A stretch of 64,000 nucleotides of DNA from Phycisphaerales bacterium (GTDB taxonomy: Bacteria > Planctomycetota > Phycisphaerae > Phycisphaerales > UBA1924). Shown one piece after another: positions 27,682-35,994 of the stretch. A model generated the notes under the pieces. The model did no database searches, had not been told where the DNA came from, and was given only the letters and a program-made list of their open reading frames with translations. Where the stretch lies: the NCBI GenBank assembly GCA_029260515.1, contig JAJDDC010000019.1, positions 1 to 64,000 on the forward strand, read 5' to 3'. Numbering within the stretch: the stretch's first letter is position 1; every line of letters begins with the position of its first letter. The translations under genes and the position numbers were made by a program.

Positions 27682-28673
27682 CCAACGCGGCCAGCAGGCG
27701 AGAGGGCAGCGCACGCGCCGCCTCCCCGGGCGAGCCCGTGATGCCCGAGGTCGAGCAGCACCTGCTCACGCCCGCGTCGCCGGGCGTTGGGCGGGTGGTC
27801 GAGACGCGCCCGTGCACCGCGGGGCGCAAGGCCGCCGGCTTTGTCAGACACATCTGCATCGACGTCTCGGGCACACCCCTGGCCGGGCGGTTCCGCCCCG
27901 GCCAGTCCTTCGGCGTCATCCCCCCGGGCCTCACCGAGCGCGGCAAGCCCCACAAGCTCCGTCTCTACTCGATCGCCAGCCCCTCGCGGGGCGAGGACGG
28001 CGCGGGCCAGACGCTCTCGACCACGGTCAAGCGCACCATCGACGAGCACTGGGACGACCACACCCTGTTCCTGGGCGTCGCGAGCAACTACCTCTGCGAC
28101 CTCAAGGAGGGCGACGAGGTGGCCATCACGGGCCCGGCGGGCAAGCGGTTCGTGCTCCCCGCGGACACCGGCGCCCACGACTACGTCTTCTTCGCCACCG
28201 GCACGGGCATCGCTCCCTTCCGCGCGATGCTGCTCGAGCTGTTCGGGACCGAGGGGCCGGCGACCAGCCGCGTCGCGCTGGTTATGGGCGCCCCGTACGC
28301 GACCGACCTGCTCTACCACGACGAGCTGAGCGAGCTCGCCGAACGCCACGAGAACTTCACGTACCTGACCGCGATCTCCCGCGAGCGCGACGCGGCCGAG
28401 GGCAAGGGCCTGTACGTGCAGGACCGCCTGCGGACGCACGCGGGCGAGCTCACGCCGATGCTCGACTCGGACCGCACCATCGTCTACATCTGCGGCATCG
28501 CGGGCATGGAGCTGGGGATCCTCCAGGCGATGGGGCGGGCGCTCGACCCCGCCCGCCTGAGCCAGTACCTCACGCTCGCCGACGAGGCGCCGACCGACCC
28601 CCTGCAGTGGGATCGGCGTATGATCCCGCGCACGCTGCGCCCGACGAGAAGGGTGCTGATGGAGGTCTACTAG
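27678..28673 (+). CDS. Ferredoxin-NADP(+) reductase, plant/cyanobacterial type
   Basis: 331 aa from TTG; the ATG at 27741 (310 aa) is an alternative start. It exchanges electrons between NADPH and ferredoxin or flavodoxin. The FAD domain carries RLYSIAS at 95-101 (R-x-Y-S) and the NADP domain GTGIAPFR at 175-182. CGIAGMELGI lies near the nicotinamide site, and the chain ends in Glu-Val-Tyr, the terminal Tyr that stacks on FAD in the plastidic type. The loop KGLYVQDRL agrees with this class. No ferredoxin gene is adjacent. Confidence 0.94.
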   Translation: MTNAASRREGSARAASPGEPVMPEVEQHLLTPASPGVGRVVETRPCTAGRKAAGFVRHICIDVSGTPLAGRFRPGQSFGVIPPGLTERGKPHKLRLYSIASPSRGEDGAGQTLSTTVKRTIDEHWDDHTLFLGVASNYLCDLKEGDEVAITGPAGKRFVLPADTGAHDYVFFATGTGIAPFRAMLLELFGTEGPATSRVALVMGAPYATDLLYHDELSELAERHENFTYLTAISRERDAAEGKGLYVQDRLRTHAGELTPMLDSDRTIVYICGIAGMELGILQAMGRALDPARLSQYLTLADEAPTDPLQWDRRMIPRTLRPTRRVLMEVY

Positions 28674-28720
28674 CCTCCGCCCCGCGCACGCGTCGCGACA
28701 CCGCCACGAGGTCCGCCCCC

Positions 28721-29845
28721 ATGAAGATCAACCGACGCTCCACGCCGCTCCGCCGCCTCGCTCTGCTCGCGCCGCTGGCGGTCCTCGCGTGCGGCGCGAC
28801 CGCCCAGCAGGGCACGCTCGACCCGGGCGTGGTCAGCTCGAACAACCTCGACGCGGGTGCGGTCAGCGCGATCGAGCAGCACGCCAGCACCTGGGCGCCG
28901 CAGCTTGCCGACGCGGACGCGTCCACGGCTTCGAACGCCCGCGACCGGCTCACGCAGCCGCTCACCTCGTCGAGCGCCTCGGTCGCGTTCCGCCTGGCGT
29001 ACTCGGGCGTGCTCACGCCGCAACTCACGGGACTCGCCGCCTCGCCCGAGATCGGCGCGCGCCTGGGCGCGCTCCGCGTCGCGGGCATGCTCGCGACCGA
29101 CGAGTCCAGCGCGATTGTTCTGGGCGCGATGACCGATGACGAGCCCTCGGTCCGCCTCTTCGCCGCCGCCCAGCTCGGCGAGACGCTCGCCGCGTCGCGT
29201 ACAGGCGCCCCCGCGCTCACGCCCGAGGGCGCCGACGAGATTGTCCGTGCGCTGGGCGAGATGATCGCCTCGGCCGACAGCCCGCTCGAGGCCGCCGCCG
29301 CCGTCCGCGCCCTGGCGGTGGGCACACGCATCGAGCAGCGTGGCTTCGACGCGGTCCGCAACCTCGCGGCCTCCCAGCTCGGCGCCCGCACGGGCGAGCG
29401 CGTCAGGCGTCTCGGCGCCGATAGCGCCGACGAGCTTGAGATCATCGTCGCCCTCGAGGCCTGCGCCGCGGGGCGGACCGCCGTGACCGCCGCGACCTCC
29501 CGTCCCGACGCTAACGCGACCACGCAGATCATCGGCATGGGCGCCGACGTCATGGCCTGGGCGCTGTCGCGTTGGGTCGGCAAGCACATGCCCCCGGTGG
29601 GTGAACGCGGGCTCGAGTCCCAAGCCGTCGGCGCGGCCGAGAACGTCATCTACTTCGCCCGCCAGCACGCCGCCCGCCTCAAGGGCCAATCGCCCGCCTC
29701 GAACCCGCCCCGCATCGCCCAGTCGCTCCGCGACGGCGACGACCGCGCCTTCCGCACCGCCGCCCTCGCCCTCCTGGGCAGCGACGGCGATCTGGTCCGC
29801 GAGTTCGCATTCAAGGCCGACCGCTTCACGAACCGCGCGCCCTGA
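28721..29845 (+). CDS. Secreted repeat-rich protein, function unknown
   Basis: 374 aa from ATG 28721, with GAGG eight bases upstream. The signal peptide ends near LACGATAQ; Cys-25 could be lipidated. The mature part is Ala-rich and almost entirely helical. It contains HEAT-like helical pairs (for example LGALRVAGMLATDESSAIVL with SVRLFAAAQLGETL). No catalytic motif is visible. A protein-protein interaction role in the periplasm is a reasonable guess from the fold type only. Confidence 0.75.
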   Translation: MKINRRSTPLRRLALLAPLAVLACGATAQQGTLDPGVVSSNNLDAGAVSAIEQHASTWAPQLADADASTASNARDRLTQPLTSSSASVAFRLAYSGVLTPQLTGLAASPEIGARLGALRVAGMLATDESSAIVLGAMTDDEPSVRLFAAAQLGETLAASRTGAPALTPEGADEIVRALGEMIASADSPLEAAAAVRALAVGTRIEQRGFDAVRNLAASQLGARTGERVRRLGADSADELEIIVALEACAAGRTAVTAATSRPDANATTQIIGMGADVMAWALSRWVGKHMPPVGERGLESQAVGAAENVIYFARQHAARLKGQSPASNPPRIAQSLRDGDDRAFRTAALALLGSDGDLVREFAFKADRFTNRAP

Positions 29846-29901
29846 CATCCCCGCACCCCCCGCTCCCGCTCGCCCGACACCCCCCGCCGCCCGCCCCGCG
29901 G

Positions 29902-29907
29902 TAAGGT
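29902..29907 (+). promoter_or_regulatory. -10 hexamer TAAGGT, leaderless oppA start
   Basis: TAAGGT ends exactly six bases before the ATG at 29914, preceded by a very C-rich tract and with no ribosome binding site in the gap. Confidence 0.6.
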
Positions 29908-29913
29908 GACCGC

Positions 29914-31821
29914 ATGCTCCGCCTGCTCGTCCCCTTCGTCCTGCTCGCGGCCCTGGTCGGGGCGACCATCCTGACCGACCCCCCGCCCAAGCCCGCGGAC
30001 CTCACATTCATCAACGGCACGGGCGAGATCAACACCCTCGACCCCCAACGCATGAGCTGGCAGCTCGACCTCCGCGCCGCGCGGTTGTACTTCGAGGGGC
30101 TCACCGCCAACGACGTGTTCACCTGGGGCTACGACATCATCCCCGCCGTCGCCGAGTCCTGGGATGTCACCGACGACGGGCGCGGGTACACGTTCCACCT
30201 GCGCGACGACGCGAAATGGTCCAACGGCGCCCCGGTGACCGCGCACGACTTTGTGTACTCCTGGCGACGTGCGCTGCTCCCGGACATCGCCTCCGACTAC
30301 ATCGCCTTCTTCCGCCTCATCGAGGGCGGGGGCGAGTTCTACGACTGGCGCCAAGAGGCGCTCGACGAGTACGAGCAGCGCCCGCCCTCGCAGCGGACGG
30401 CCCAGGCCGCCGAGACCCTCTGGCGCGATACACTCGAACACTTCGACGCGACGGTCGCGCTCGAGGCGGTGGACGACCGCACGCTGCGGATGCGCCTGAC
30501 CGAGCCAACGCCCTACTGGCTCGACATCTGCGCTTTCGCGGTCTTCTACCCGGTGTACGAGCCCCTGGTCAGCCAGTACGAACGCCCGAACCCGGACTCG
30601 GCACGCCTGGACCTCAAGTCCGGCTGGACAAAGCCCGGGCGCCTGGTCTGCAACGGCCCGTTCGTCGTCACCCGCTGGCGATTCAAACGCTCGATGCGCG
30701 CCGAGAAGAACCCCCACTACTGGAACCGCGACTCGCTCGCGATCGACTCGATCGAGATGCCCGTCATCGAGGAGCCCAACGCGATGGTGCTCGCCTTCGA
30801 GACCGGAGCCGTGGACTGGGCGACGGACGTGACCGTGGGCTACCGCGCCGACATCATCCAAAAAAAGAAGAACTTCTACGAGGAGAACCGCGCGGCCTAC
30901 GAGGCGCTCAAGGCCCAGGGCCTCGACCAGTTCGAGATCGACCGCCGCCTGCCCGACGACCCACGCAAGAACATCCACGTCATCCCCGCGTTCGCGACGT
31001 ACTGGTACAACTTCAACTGCCTGCCCAAGCTCCACGACGGGCGGGACAACCCGTTCCATGACCCACGCGTCAGGCGCGCATTCGCCATGAGCGTGGACAA
31101 GCAGACCCTCGTCGATCAGGTCAAACGCACGGGCGAGCCCGTCGCCGGCTCGCTCATCCCCCCCAACTCCATCGGCGGCTACACCCCGCCCGAGGGGCTG
31201 GGCTACGACCCCGCCGCCGCCCGCGAGCTGCTGGCCGAGGCCGGCTGGCCAGACCCCGCCCGCTTCCCGACCGTCGAGATCATGTTCAACAAGGACGCGG
31301 GGCACGACCTGATCGCACAGGCCGTCGCCAAGGACTGGCAACGCAACCTCGGCGTCTCGGTCAGCCTCGACCAGAAGGAACTCAAGGTCTACCGCAACGA
31401 CCTCAAGAACGCCAACTACATGGTCACCCGCGCCGGCTGGTACGCAGACTACGGCGACCCGACGACGTTCCTCGAGGTCAACCGCACGGGCGACGGCAAC
31501 AACGACCGCAAGTACTCCAACCCCGTCTACGACGACCTGCTCGACCAGGCCCGCGTCGAGACCGACCCCGCCAGGCGCATGGCGATCCTCAGCGAGGCAG
31601 AGCGCATCATCATGGAGGAGGACCTGCCCATGGTCCCCTTCTACCACTACGTCACGGTCTATATGTTCGACCCCGACAAGCTCGGCGGCATCAACCCCCA
31701 CCCCCGCGCGACCCAGAACGTCTTCCTGCTCGACGTCCTGGGCGACGGCAAGGGCCCCGACGTCGCGCGCACCATGCCGGTCCTCCCGCCATCGCCCGCG
31801 CCCGGGGCCGACACCCCATGA
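29914..31821 (+). CDS. oppA: Peptide ABC transporter substrate-binding protein
   Basis: 635 aa, SBP_bac_5 family. A short hydrophobic N-terminal segment (about 4-20) lacks a clear lipobox, so it may be an uncleaved anchor. Family landmarks: LTFINGTGEINTLDPQRM (30-47), the WDVTDDGRGYTFHLRDDAKWSNGAPVTAHDFVYSW region (about 78-112), and the late GYDPAAARELLAEAGWPD motif. It captures peptides outside the inner membrane for OppB-class permeases. About 90 residues longer than E. coli OppA, with an acidic insert near 140-175. The downstream permease starts inside its stop codon (ATGA). Confidence 0.93.
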   Translation: MLRLLVPFVLLAALVGATILTDPPPKPADLTFINGTGEINTLDPQRMSWQLDLRAARLYFEGLTANDVFTWGYDIIPAVAESWDVTDDGRGYTFHLRDDAKWSNGAPVTAHDFVYSWRRALLPDIASDYIAFFRLIEGGGEFYDWRQEALDEYEQRPPSQRTAQAAETLWRDTLEHFDATVALEAVDDRTLRMRLTEPTPYWLDICAFAVFYPVYEPLVSQYERPNPDSARLDLKSGWTKPGRLVCNGPFVVTRWRFKRSMRAEKNPHYWNRDSLAIDSIEMPVIEEPNAMVLAFETGAVDWATDVTVGYRADIIQKKKNFYEENRAAYEALKAQGLDQFEIDRRLPDDPRKNIHVIPAFATYWYNFNCLPKLHDGRDNPFHDPRVRRAFAMSVDKQTLVDQVKRTGEPVAGSLIPPNSIGGYTPPEGLGYDPAAARELLAEAGWPDPARFPTVEIMFNKDAGHDLIAQAVAKDWQRNLGVSVSLDQKELKVYRNDLKNANYMVTRAGWYADYGDPTTFLEVNRTGDGNNDRKYSNPVYDDLLDQARVETDPARRMAILSEAERIIMEEDLPMVPFYHYVTVYMFDPDKLGGINPHPRATQNVFLLDVLGDGKGPDVARTMPVLPPSPAPGADTP

Positions 31822-32825
31822 TCGGCCTGATCCTCCGACGCCTGCTCGCCCTGCCCGTGATCCTGATCGTGGTCTACACAATCACGCTGACGCTCGCGTG
31901 GGCGGCGCCGGGCAACCCGCTCGAGAACCCCGAGGGGCGCCAGCCGCCCGCCGAGGTCATGGAGGCGATGAAGCGCCAGTACAACCTCGACAGCTTCTGG
32001 CGGTTCTACATCTCGTACCTCGACAGCGCCAGCGGCGCCGAGTACGCCCGCGACCTGGTCACCGGGCGCATCGCCCGCGAGCACAACCTTGCCGCCCAGA
32101 CCGACATCGCCGCCCGCTCGCGCCCCGTGTTCGACTTCGGGCCATCGCTCCAGTACGAGGACTGGACCGTCAACGAGATCATCGCCGGCGCGATGCCCGT
32201 ATCCATCACCCTGGGCGCGCTGGCCATCCTCATCGCCCTGGGCATCGGGATCACCGCCGGCGTCGTCGGCGCGGTCAGGCCCAACTCCTTCGCCGACCTG
32301 GCCACCCTCACCGTCGCGCTCATCGGCATCTCGCTGCCCACGTTCGTCATCGGCACGGTCCTGCTGCTCGTCTTCGGCGTCTGGTGGCCGATCCTCCCCG
32401 TCGGCGGCTGGGGCGGGCTCGCCCAGCTCGTCATGCCCTCGCTGACCCTCTCGCTCCCGTTCGCCGCGTACATCGCCCGCCTCACACGGATGGGCATGAT
32501 CGAGTCGCTCGGCTCGGACTACGTCCGCACCGCCCGGGCCAAGGGCATGGGTGAACGGCGCGTGCTGCTCGCGCACGCGCTCAAGAACGCGTTCCTGCCC
32601 GTGCTCAGCTTCCTGGGCCCCGCGACCGCCCTGGCGATGACCGGCTCGTTCATCGTCGAGCGCGTCTTCAACGTGCCGGGCATGGGCCAGCACTTCGTCA
32701 ACGCGGTCCTCAACAAGGACCTGTTCCTGATCATGGGCGTCGTGCTGATCTTTGCGACGATGCTGATCGTCTTCAACCTGGCCGTGGACGTCATGTACCG
32801 CTGGGTGGACCCGCGGATCGCGTGA
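31818..32825 (+). CDS. oppB: Peptide ABC transporter permease (OppB/DppB type)
   Basis: 335 aa. Six membrane segments are visible. The EAA loop DYVRTARAKGMGERRVLLAHALKNA, where the ATPase docks, lies at about 234-258. The C-terminus (MYRWVDPRI) is the standard DppB ending. It overlaps oppA by four bases. The partner permease OppC and the ATPases OppD/OppF do not follow: the next gene is on the opposite strand three bases away. The remaining subunits must be encoded elsewhere. Confidence 0.95.
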   Translation: MIGLILRRLLALPVILIVVYTITLTLAWAAPGNPLENPEGRQPPAEVMEAMKRQYNLDSFWRFYISYLDSASGAEYARDLVTGRIAREHNLAAQTDIAARSRPVFDFGPSLQYEDWTVNEIIAGAMPVSITLGALAILIALGIGITAGVVGAVRPNSFADLATLTVALIGISLPTFVIGTVLLLVFGVWWPILPVGGWGGLAQLVMPSLTLSLPFAAYIARLTRMGMIESLGSDYVRTARAKGMGERRVLLAHALKNAFLPVLSFLGPATALAMTGSFIVERVFNVPGMGQHFVNAVLNKDLFLIMGVVLIFATMLIVFNLAVDVMYRWVDPRIA

Positions 32826-32828
32826 GCG

Positions 32829-33281
32829 TCACTCCACCAGCGTGAACGTCGCCCCGCGCTCCACGTCGAAGCTCACGAACTGCCCGGGCTCGAACATCCC
32901 CGCCTTCTGGCGCGTGTCCATCAGCGCGCACACCAGCGGCGCCCCCGCCCCCACCGTGATCGTGGCGCCCTTCTCGTTCACGCTCAGGATCGAGCCCTGC
33001 ACGCGGCGCGGGCGCCCGTGCACCGGCTCGACGTACCGCCCGCCGGCGCCGACGACGTCCACCCGCTTGGCCCGCGCGTGGATCCGCCCGACAACGCCCT
33101 TGCCGACGTGCTCGCTGAACCGCTCGACACCGCCGGCCGGCTCCAGACGCAGGCGGTAGCTCGTGTTGGGGAAGCTCACCACGAGCAACGCGTGGTGCGT
33201 CGCGCTGGCCGGGAGGATCTCCTCCAGGCGCCCGCGGGCGAGGTCTGGGTCGATCTTGGTCGTCGGCGCGGGCTTGAGCAT
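32829..33281 (-). CDS. Small beta-rich protein, function unknown
   Basis: 150 aa from the ATG at 33281. A longer reading to 33377 runs through a REP-like hairpin and is rejected. The sequence is rich in short beta strands: VSFPNTSYRLRLEPAGGVERF, then GRIHARAKRVDVVGAGGRYVEPVHGRPRRVQGSI, then a final FVSFDVERGATFTLVE. The basic HGRPRRVQG stretch could bind nucleic acid or a nucleotide. I considered PilZ but the RxxxR and (D/N)xSxxG motifs are not there. Its TACCCT -10 ends six bases before the ATG. Confidence 0.75.
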   Translation of the reverse strand: MLKPAPTTKIDPDLARGRLEEILPASATHHALLVVSFPNTSYRLRLEPAGGVERFSEHVGKGVVGRIHARAKRVDVVGAGGRYVEPVHGRPRRVQGSILSVNEKGATITVGAGAPLVCALMDTRQKAGMFEPGQFVSFDVERGATFTLVE

Positions 33282-33287
33282 GGGGCA

Positions 33288-33293
33288 AGGGTA
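33288..33293 (-). promoter_or_regulatory. -10 hexamer TACCCT, leaderless start
   Basis: Read on the minus strand, TACCCT ends six bases before the ATG at 33281, supporting that start over the longer reading. Confidence 0.55.
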
Positions 33294-33338
33294 CGCGCAA
33301 ACCCACCGATCGTCCGCCCAACGCCAGAGCCAGCCGAC

Positions 33339-33417
33339 AACGAGCCCCTCGCGCAAGCGAGGGGACGCGAGCGACATGGCGGCTCCCGGTTCCCCTCGCT
33401 TGCGCGAGGGGCTCGTC
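33339..33417. repeat. REP-like paired hairpin element
   Basis: Two inverted copies of a small palindrome face each other. The left hairpin is CCCCTCGCGCAAGCGAGGGG (33345-33364), an 8-bp stem with a GCAA tetraloop. The right copy (33392-33411) is its reverse complement. The arms match perfectly over about 26 bases and are separated by 26-27 bases. The pair lies between the tail of pabA and the head of the next minus-strand gene. The layout is that of a BIME made from two REP units. I saw no other copy in this window. Confidence 0.8.
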
Positions 33418-33458
33418 GGACACGCAACGGGCTCGCCGGACGCCGGGTTTCTCTCCGC

Positions 33459-34154
33459 TCAGGCGCCCGCCGCGAGCCTCGTCGTACGCCCGCCCGCGCC
33501 CATCGCCAGGAAGTTCGCCAGCAGACGCGGCCCCTCGGGCGTCATAAAGCTCTCGGGGTGGAACTGCACCCCCTCCAGGGGCGCCCTGCCCTCGTCCGCC
33601 CACACCCGACGCAGGCCCATCACGACCTCGAGCCCCGGCGCCGCGGACCCGTCCCGCTCCACGCTCCGCGCGCTCACCACCCAGCCGTCCTCGCCTGCCC
33701 TCGGCGCCGCCGGCACGCTGTCACACGTCACCACCAGCGAGTGGTACCGGGTTGCGACCATCGGGCTCTCGATGCCCGCGAACAGGCCCTCGCCGTCGTG
33801 CTCGACCGGGCTGGTCTTGCCGTGCATGAGGACCGGGTGCCGCTCGACGCGCATCGCGTGCAGCGCCCCGAGGCACTGGTGCCCGAGGCACACGCCCAGC
33901 ACCGGCACGCGCCCCGCGAACCGCTCGATCATCGACGCCGAGATGCCCGCCTCCGCGGGCGTGCATGGTCCGGGCGAGATGATGACGTGCGACGGCCCGC
34001 GCCCGGCGTCGAGCCGCTCCGCCTCGTCGGGCGTGATCTCGTCGTTGCGCGCGACCACCAGGTCGCGCCCCGGCTCGAGCGTCGGGTCCAGCTCGCCCAG
34101 ACGCTGCACGAGGTTCCAGGTAAAGCTGTCGTAGTTGTCGATCAGGAGGATCAC
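33459..34154 (-). CDS. Glutamine amidotransferase, PabA/TrpG type
   Basis: 231 aa; start GTG. Class I glutamine amidotransferase subunit that supplies ammonia to chorismate-using synthases (aminodeoxychorismate for folate, or anthranilate for tryptophan). NYDSFTWNLVQRLGE (7-21), PGPCTPAEAG, the nucleophile GVCLGHQ (Cys near 94) and VQFHPES complete the triad. The partner PabB/TrpE is not nearby, so the choice between folate and tryptophan is open; one subunit often serves both. An insert near 155-180 lengthens it slightly. A TAGACT hexamer six bases upstream implies a leaderless mRNA. Confidence 0.93.
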   Translation of the reverse strand: MILLIDNYDSFTWNLVQRLGELDPTLEPGRDLVVARNDEITPDEAERLDAGRGPSHVIISPGPCTPAEAGISASMIERFAGRVPVLGVCLGHQCLGALHAMRVERHPVLMHGKTSPVEHDGEGLFAGIESPMVATRYHSLVVTCDSVPAAPRAGEDGWVVSARSVERDGSAAPGLEVVMGLRRVWADEGRAPLEGVQFHPESFMTPEGPRLLANFLAMGAGGRTTRLAAGA

Positions 34155-34160
34155 GGGGCA

Positions 34161-34166
34161 AGTCTA
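34161..34166 (-). promoter_or_regulatory. -10 hexamer TAGACT, leaderless pabA/trpG start
   Basis: On the minus strand TAGACT ends six bases before the GTG at 34154. It is one half of a divergent pair packed into 57 bases with the nucleosidase promoter. Confidence 0.65.
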
Positions 34167-34199
34167 CCCAAGACCCGACCCCTCACGCCCCCGGCGCAC

Positions 34200-34205
34200 T
34201 ACGCT
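34200..34205 (+). promoter_or_regulatory. -10 hexamer TACGCT, leaderless nucleosidase start
   Basis: TACGCT ends six bases before the ATG at 34212. Its -35 region would overlap the divergent promoter on the other strand. Confidence 0.6.
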
Positions 34206-34211
34206 GGCCCC

Positions 34212-34985
34212 ATGCTCACGGGCGTCATGTTCGCGATGCCGCAGGAGGGCGCCGCCCTCATCGCCGCGTTGGTCGGCGGGCCGGGCTCGGGCGTGCAGCG
34301 CGTCGAGCACGGCGGGCGGGCCTTCCACACCGGTCGCATCTGGGGCGCCGACGTCGTGCTCGTCGGCGCCCGTGTGGGCAAGGTCGCCGCAGCCACGACC
34401 GCGACCGAGCTGGTGACCCGGTTCGCCGTGGACAGGCTGCTGTTCACGGGCCTGGCGGGTGGGGTCGCGCCGGGTGTCAACATCGGCGATCTCGTTGTCG
34501 CCGACCGCCTGGTCCAGCACGATCTGGACGCCTCGCCCCTGTTTGCGCCCCTGGAGATCCCGCTGCTGGGGTGCAGCGAACTTCCGACGGACCCCGACAT
34601 CACGCGTTCGCTCGTGTGCGCGTGCGAGTCGTTTATCGCCGACGCGCCGGGCGAGGGGCTCACCGAACCCGACCGTGATGCCCTGCACGTGCGCGACCCG
34701 GCCGTCCACGTCGGGCTCATCGCCTCTGGCGACCGGTTCGTCTCGACCGACGCCGAGCGCGACGCACTGCGTTCGCGCGTGCCCGGCGCACTCTGTGTCG
34801 AGATGGAGGGGGCGGCGGTCGCCCAGGTCGCGTTCGAGTACGATGTGCCCCTCGGCGTCGTCCGGGCTGTCTCGGACGCGGCCGACGATCACGCTGGCGC
34901 GCACTTCCCCGAGTCGCTCGGGCGCCTGGCCGCGGGGTGCGCGCACGGTGTGCTCGAGCGGTTTTTCTCAGGAGAGCGACGATGA
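34212..34985 (+). CDS. mtnN: 5'-methylthioadenosine/S-adenosylhomocysteine nucleosidase
   Basis: 257 aa. It hydrolyses MTA and SAH to adenine plus the thio-ribose, recycling SAM by-products in the cytoplasm. Family motifs: GVMFAMPQEGAAL (4-16), FTGLAGGVAPGVNIGDLVVADRL, CVEMEGAAVAQVA with the substrate-binding Met-Glu, and VRAVSDAADDHA with catalytic Asp. An extra loop of about 30 residues (about 110-155) makes it longer than the 232-aa E. coli enzyme. It overlaps the cupin gene (ATGA), and that overlaps ogt, forming a three-gene operon. Confidence 0.93.
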   Translation: MLTGVMFAMPQEGAALIAALVGGPGSGVQRVEHGGRAFHTGRIWGADVVLVGARVGKVAAATTATELVTRFAVDRLLFTGLAGGVAPGVNIGDLVVADRLVQHDLDASPLFAPLEIPLLGCSELPTDPDITRSLVCACESFIADAPGEGLTEPDRDALHVRDPAVHVGLIASGDRFVSTDAERDALRSRVPGALCVEMEGAAVAQVAFEYDVPLGVVRAVSDAADDHAGAHFPESLGRLAAGCAHGVLERFFSGERR

Positions 34986-35431
34986 AGACGGCCGTGATAC
35001 TCGTGGCGATGGCGCCGCTCGCCCTCGCGTGCCTGTGCGTGTTCGCCGCCGCCGCGGGCGCGGGGCACGCGCCAGAAGACGAACCCCGTAAGGCATTTGC
35101 GGCGTTCACAATGAAAGAGCTCGCCCAGAGCCGTGCGCGCAGCGGGCGGGAGTACCTCTCGTTCTTCGCGAACGACACGATGCACGCGGGTGTGTACGCG
35201 CTCGATGCGGGCGCACAAGACCGCCAGAGCCCCCACGACGAGGACGAGCTGTACCACGTGGTCCGCGGCAGGGCCAGTTTCACGGCGGGCGACGAGACCG
35301 TCGAGGTCGCCCCGGGTTCGATCCTGTTCGTTGCCGCGGGCGTGCCCCACCGCTTCCACGACATCGAGGAGGACCTCGAGATCCTCGTCTTCTTCTCGCG
35401 AGCCGAGCCCGGCGGGGAGGCACAACCTTGA
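34982..35431 (+). CDS. Exported cupin-domain protein
   Basis: 149 aa from ATG 34982. A signal peptide or anchor covers about 1-25. A single cupin barrel follows: motif 1 near SPHDEDELYHVVRG (His, Asp/Glu metal ligands) and motif 2 PGSILFVAAGVPHRFHDI with its His. The domain is common to small-molecule-binding and dioxygenase-type proteins; which one cannot be told. Four-base overlaps on both sides tie it to the nucleosidase and alkyltransferase genes. Confidence 0.85.
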   Translation: MKTAVILVAMAPLALACLCVFAAAAGAGHAPEDEPRKAFAAFTMKELAQSRARSGREYLSFFANDTMHAGVYALDAGAQDRQSPHDEDELYHVVRGRASFTAGDETVEVAPGSILFVAAGVPHRFHDIEEDLEILVFFSRAEPGGEAQP

Positions 35432-35994
35432 CCACCGCACTCGTCACAACCGAGATCGGATCACCCCTGGGTGTGCTGCTGGCCGGCGCGTGCGCCCGGG
35501 GCGTGTGCCTGCTGGAGTTCGCCGCCCCCGAGCGGCGCGAGCGTGCGCTGGCGGACCTCGATCGGCTCCTCGATGACGAGTTCCACGTGGATCAGGAGCG
35601 CGAGGCGCGCGCGCACCTCGAGCAGTTGCGCGGGCAGCTCGATGGCTACTTCGCGGGCGCCGTGACGGACCTGTGCGTGCCCGTCCACGCGCCGGGGACC
35701 GAGTTTCAGCGGCGAGTCTGGGACGCGATGGGCGCGATCCCGTGCGGGCGGACGCTGTCGTACTCGGCGTTGGCCGAGCGGGTCGGCTCGCCCGGAGGCG
35801 CCCGGGCCGTCGGCGCCGCATCGGGCCAGAACCGCATCGCGATCCTCATCCCGTGCCACCGCGTGGTCGAGGCCGGCGGGGGGCTGCGTGGGTACGGCGG
35901 GGGGATCGACAAGAAGCGATGGCTGCTCGACCACGAGCAGGGAATGACCGGCGCCCAGACGCTCTTCGGGCACGCCGCGGGCGCGGCACGCTAG
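35428..35994 (+). CDS. ogt: Methylated-DNA--protein-cysteine methyltransferase
   Basis: 188 aa; TTG start inside the cupin stop codon (TTGA). It removes alkyl groups from O6-alkylguanine in DNA by irreversible transfer to its own cysteine. The active-site motif IPCHRV is at 141-146 (Cys-143), preceded by the NRIAIL segment and the helix-turn-helix FQRRVWDAMGAIPCGRTLSYSALA. An N-terminal ribonuclease-like domain occupies about 1-85. It ends overlapping the convergent thioredoxin-NHL gene by four bases. Confidence 0.95.
   Translation: MTTALVTTEIGSPLGVLLAGACARGVCLLEFAAPERRERALADLDRLLDDEFHVDQEREARAHLEQLRGQLDGYFAGAVTDLCVPVHAPGTEFQRRVWDAMGAIPCGRTLSYSALAERVGSPGGARAVGAASGQNRIAILIPCHRVVEAGGGLRGYGGGIDKKRWLLDHEQGMTGAQTLFGHAAGAAR

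Noticed and set aside
32829-33377. PilZ domain and longer start for the small protein
   Set aside because: No RxxxR or D-x-S-x-x-G motif; the extension crosses the REP-like hairpin, and the shorter start has a leaderless promoter.
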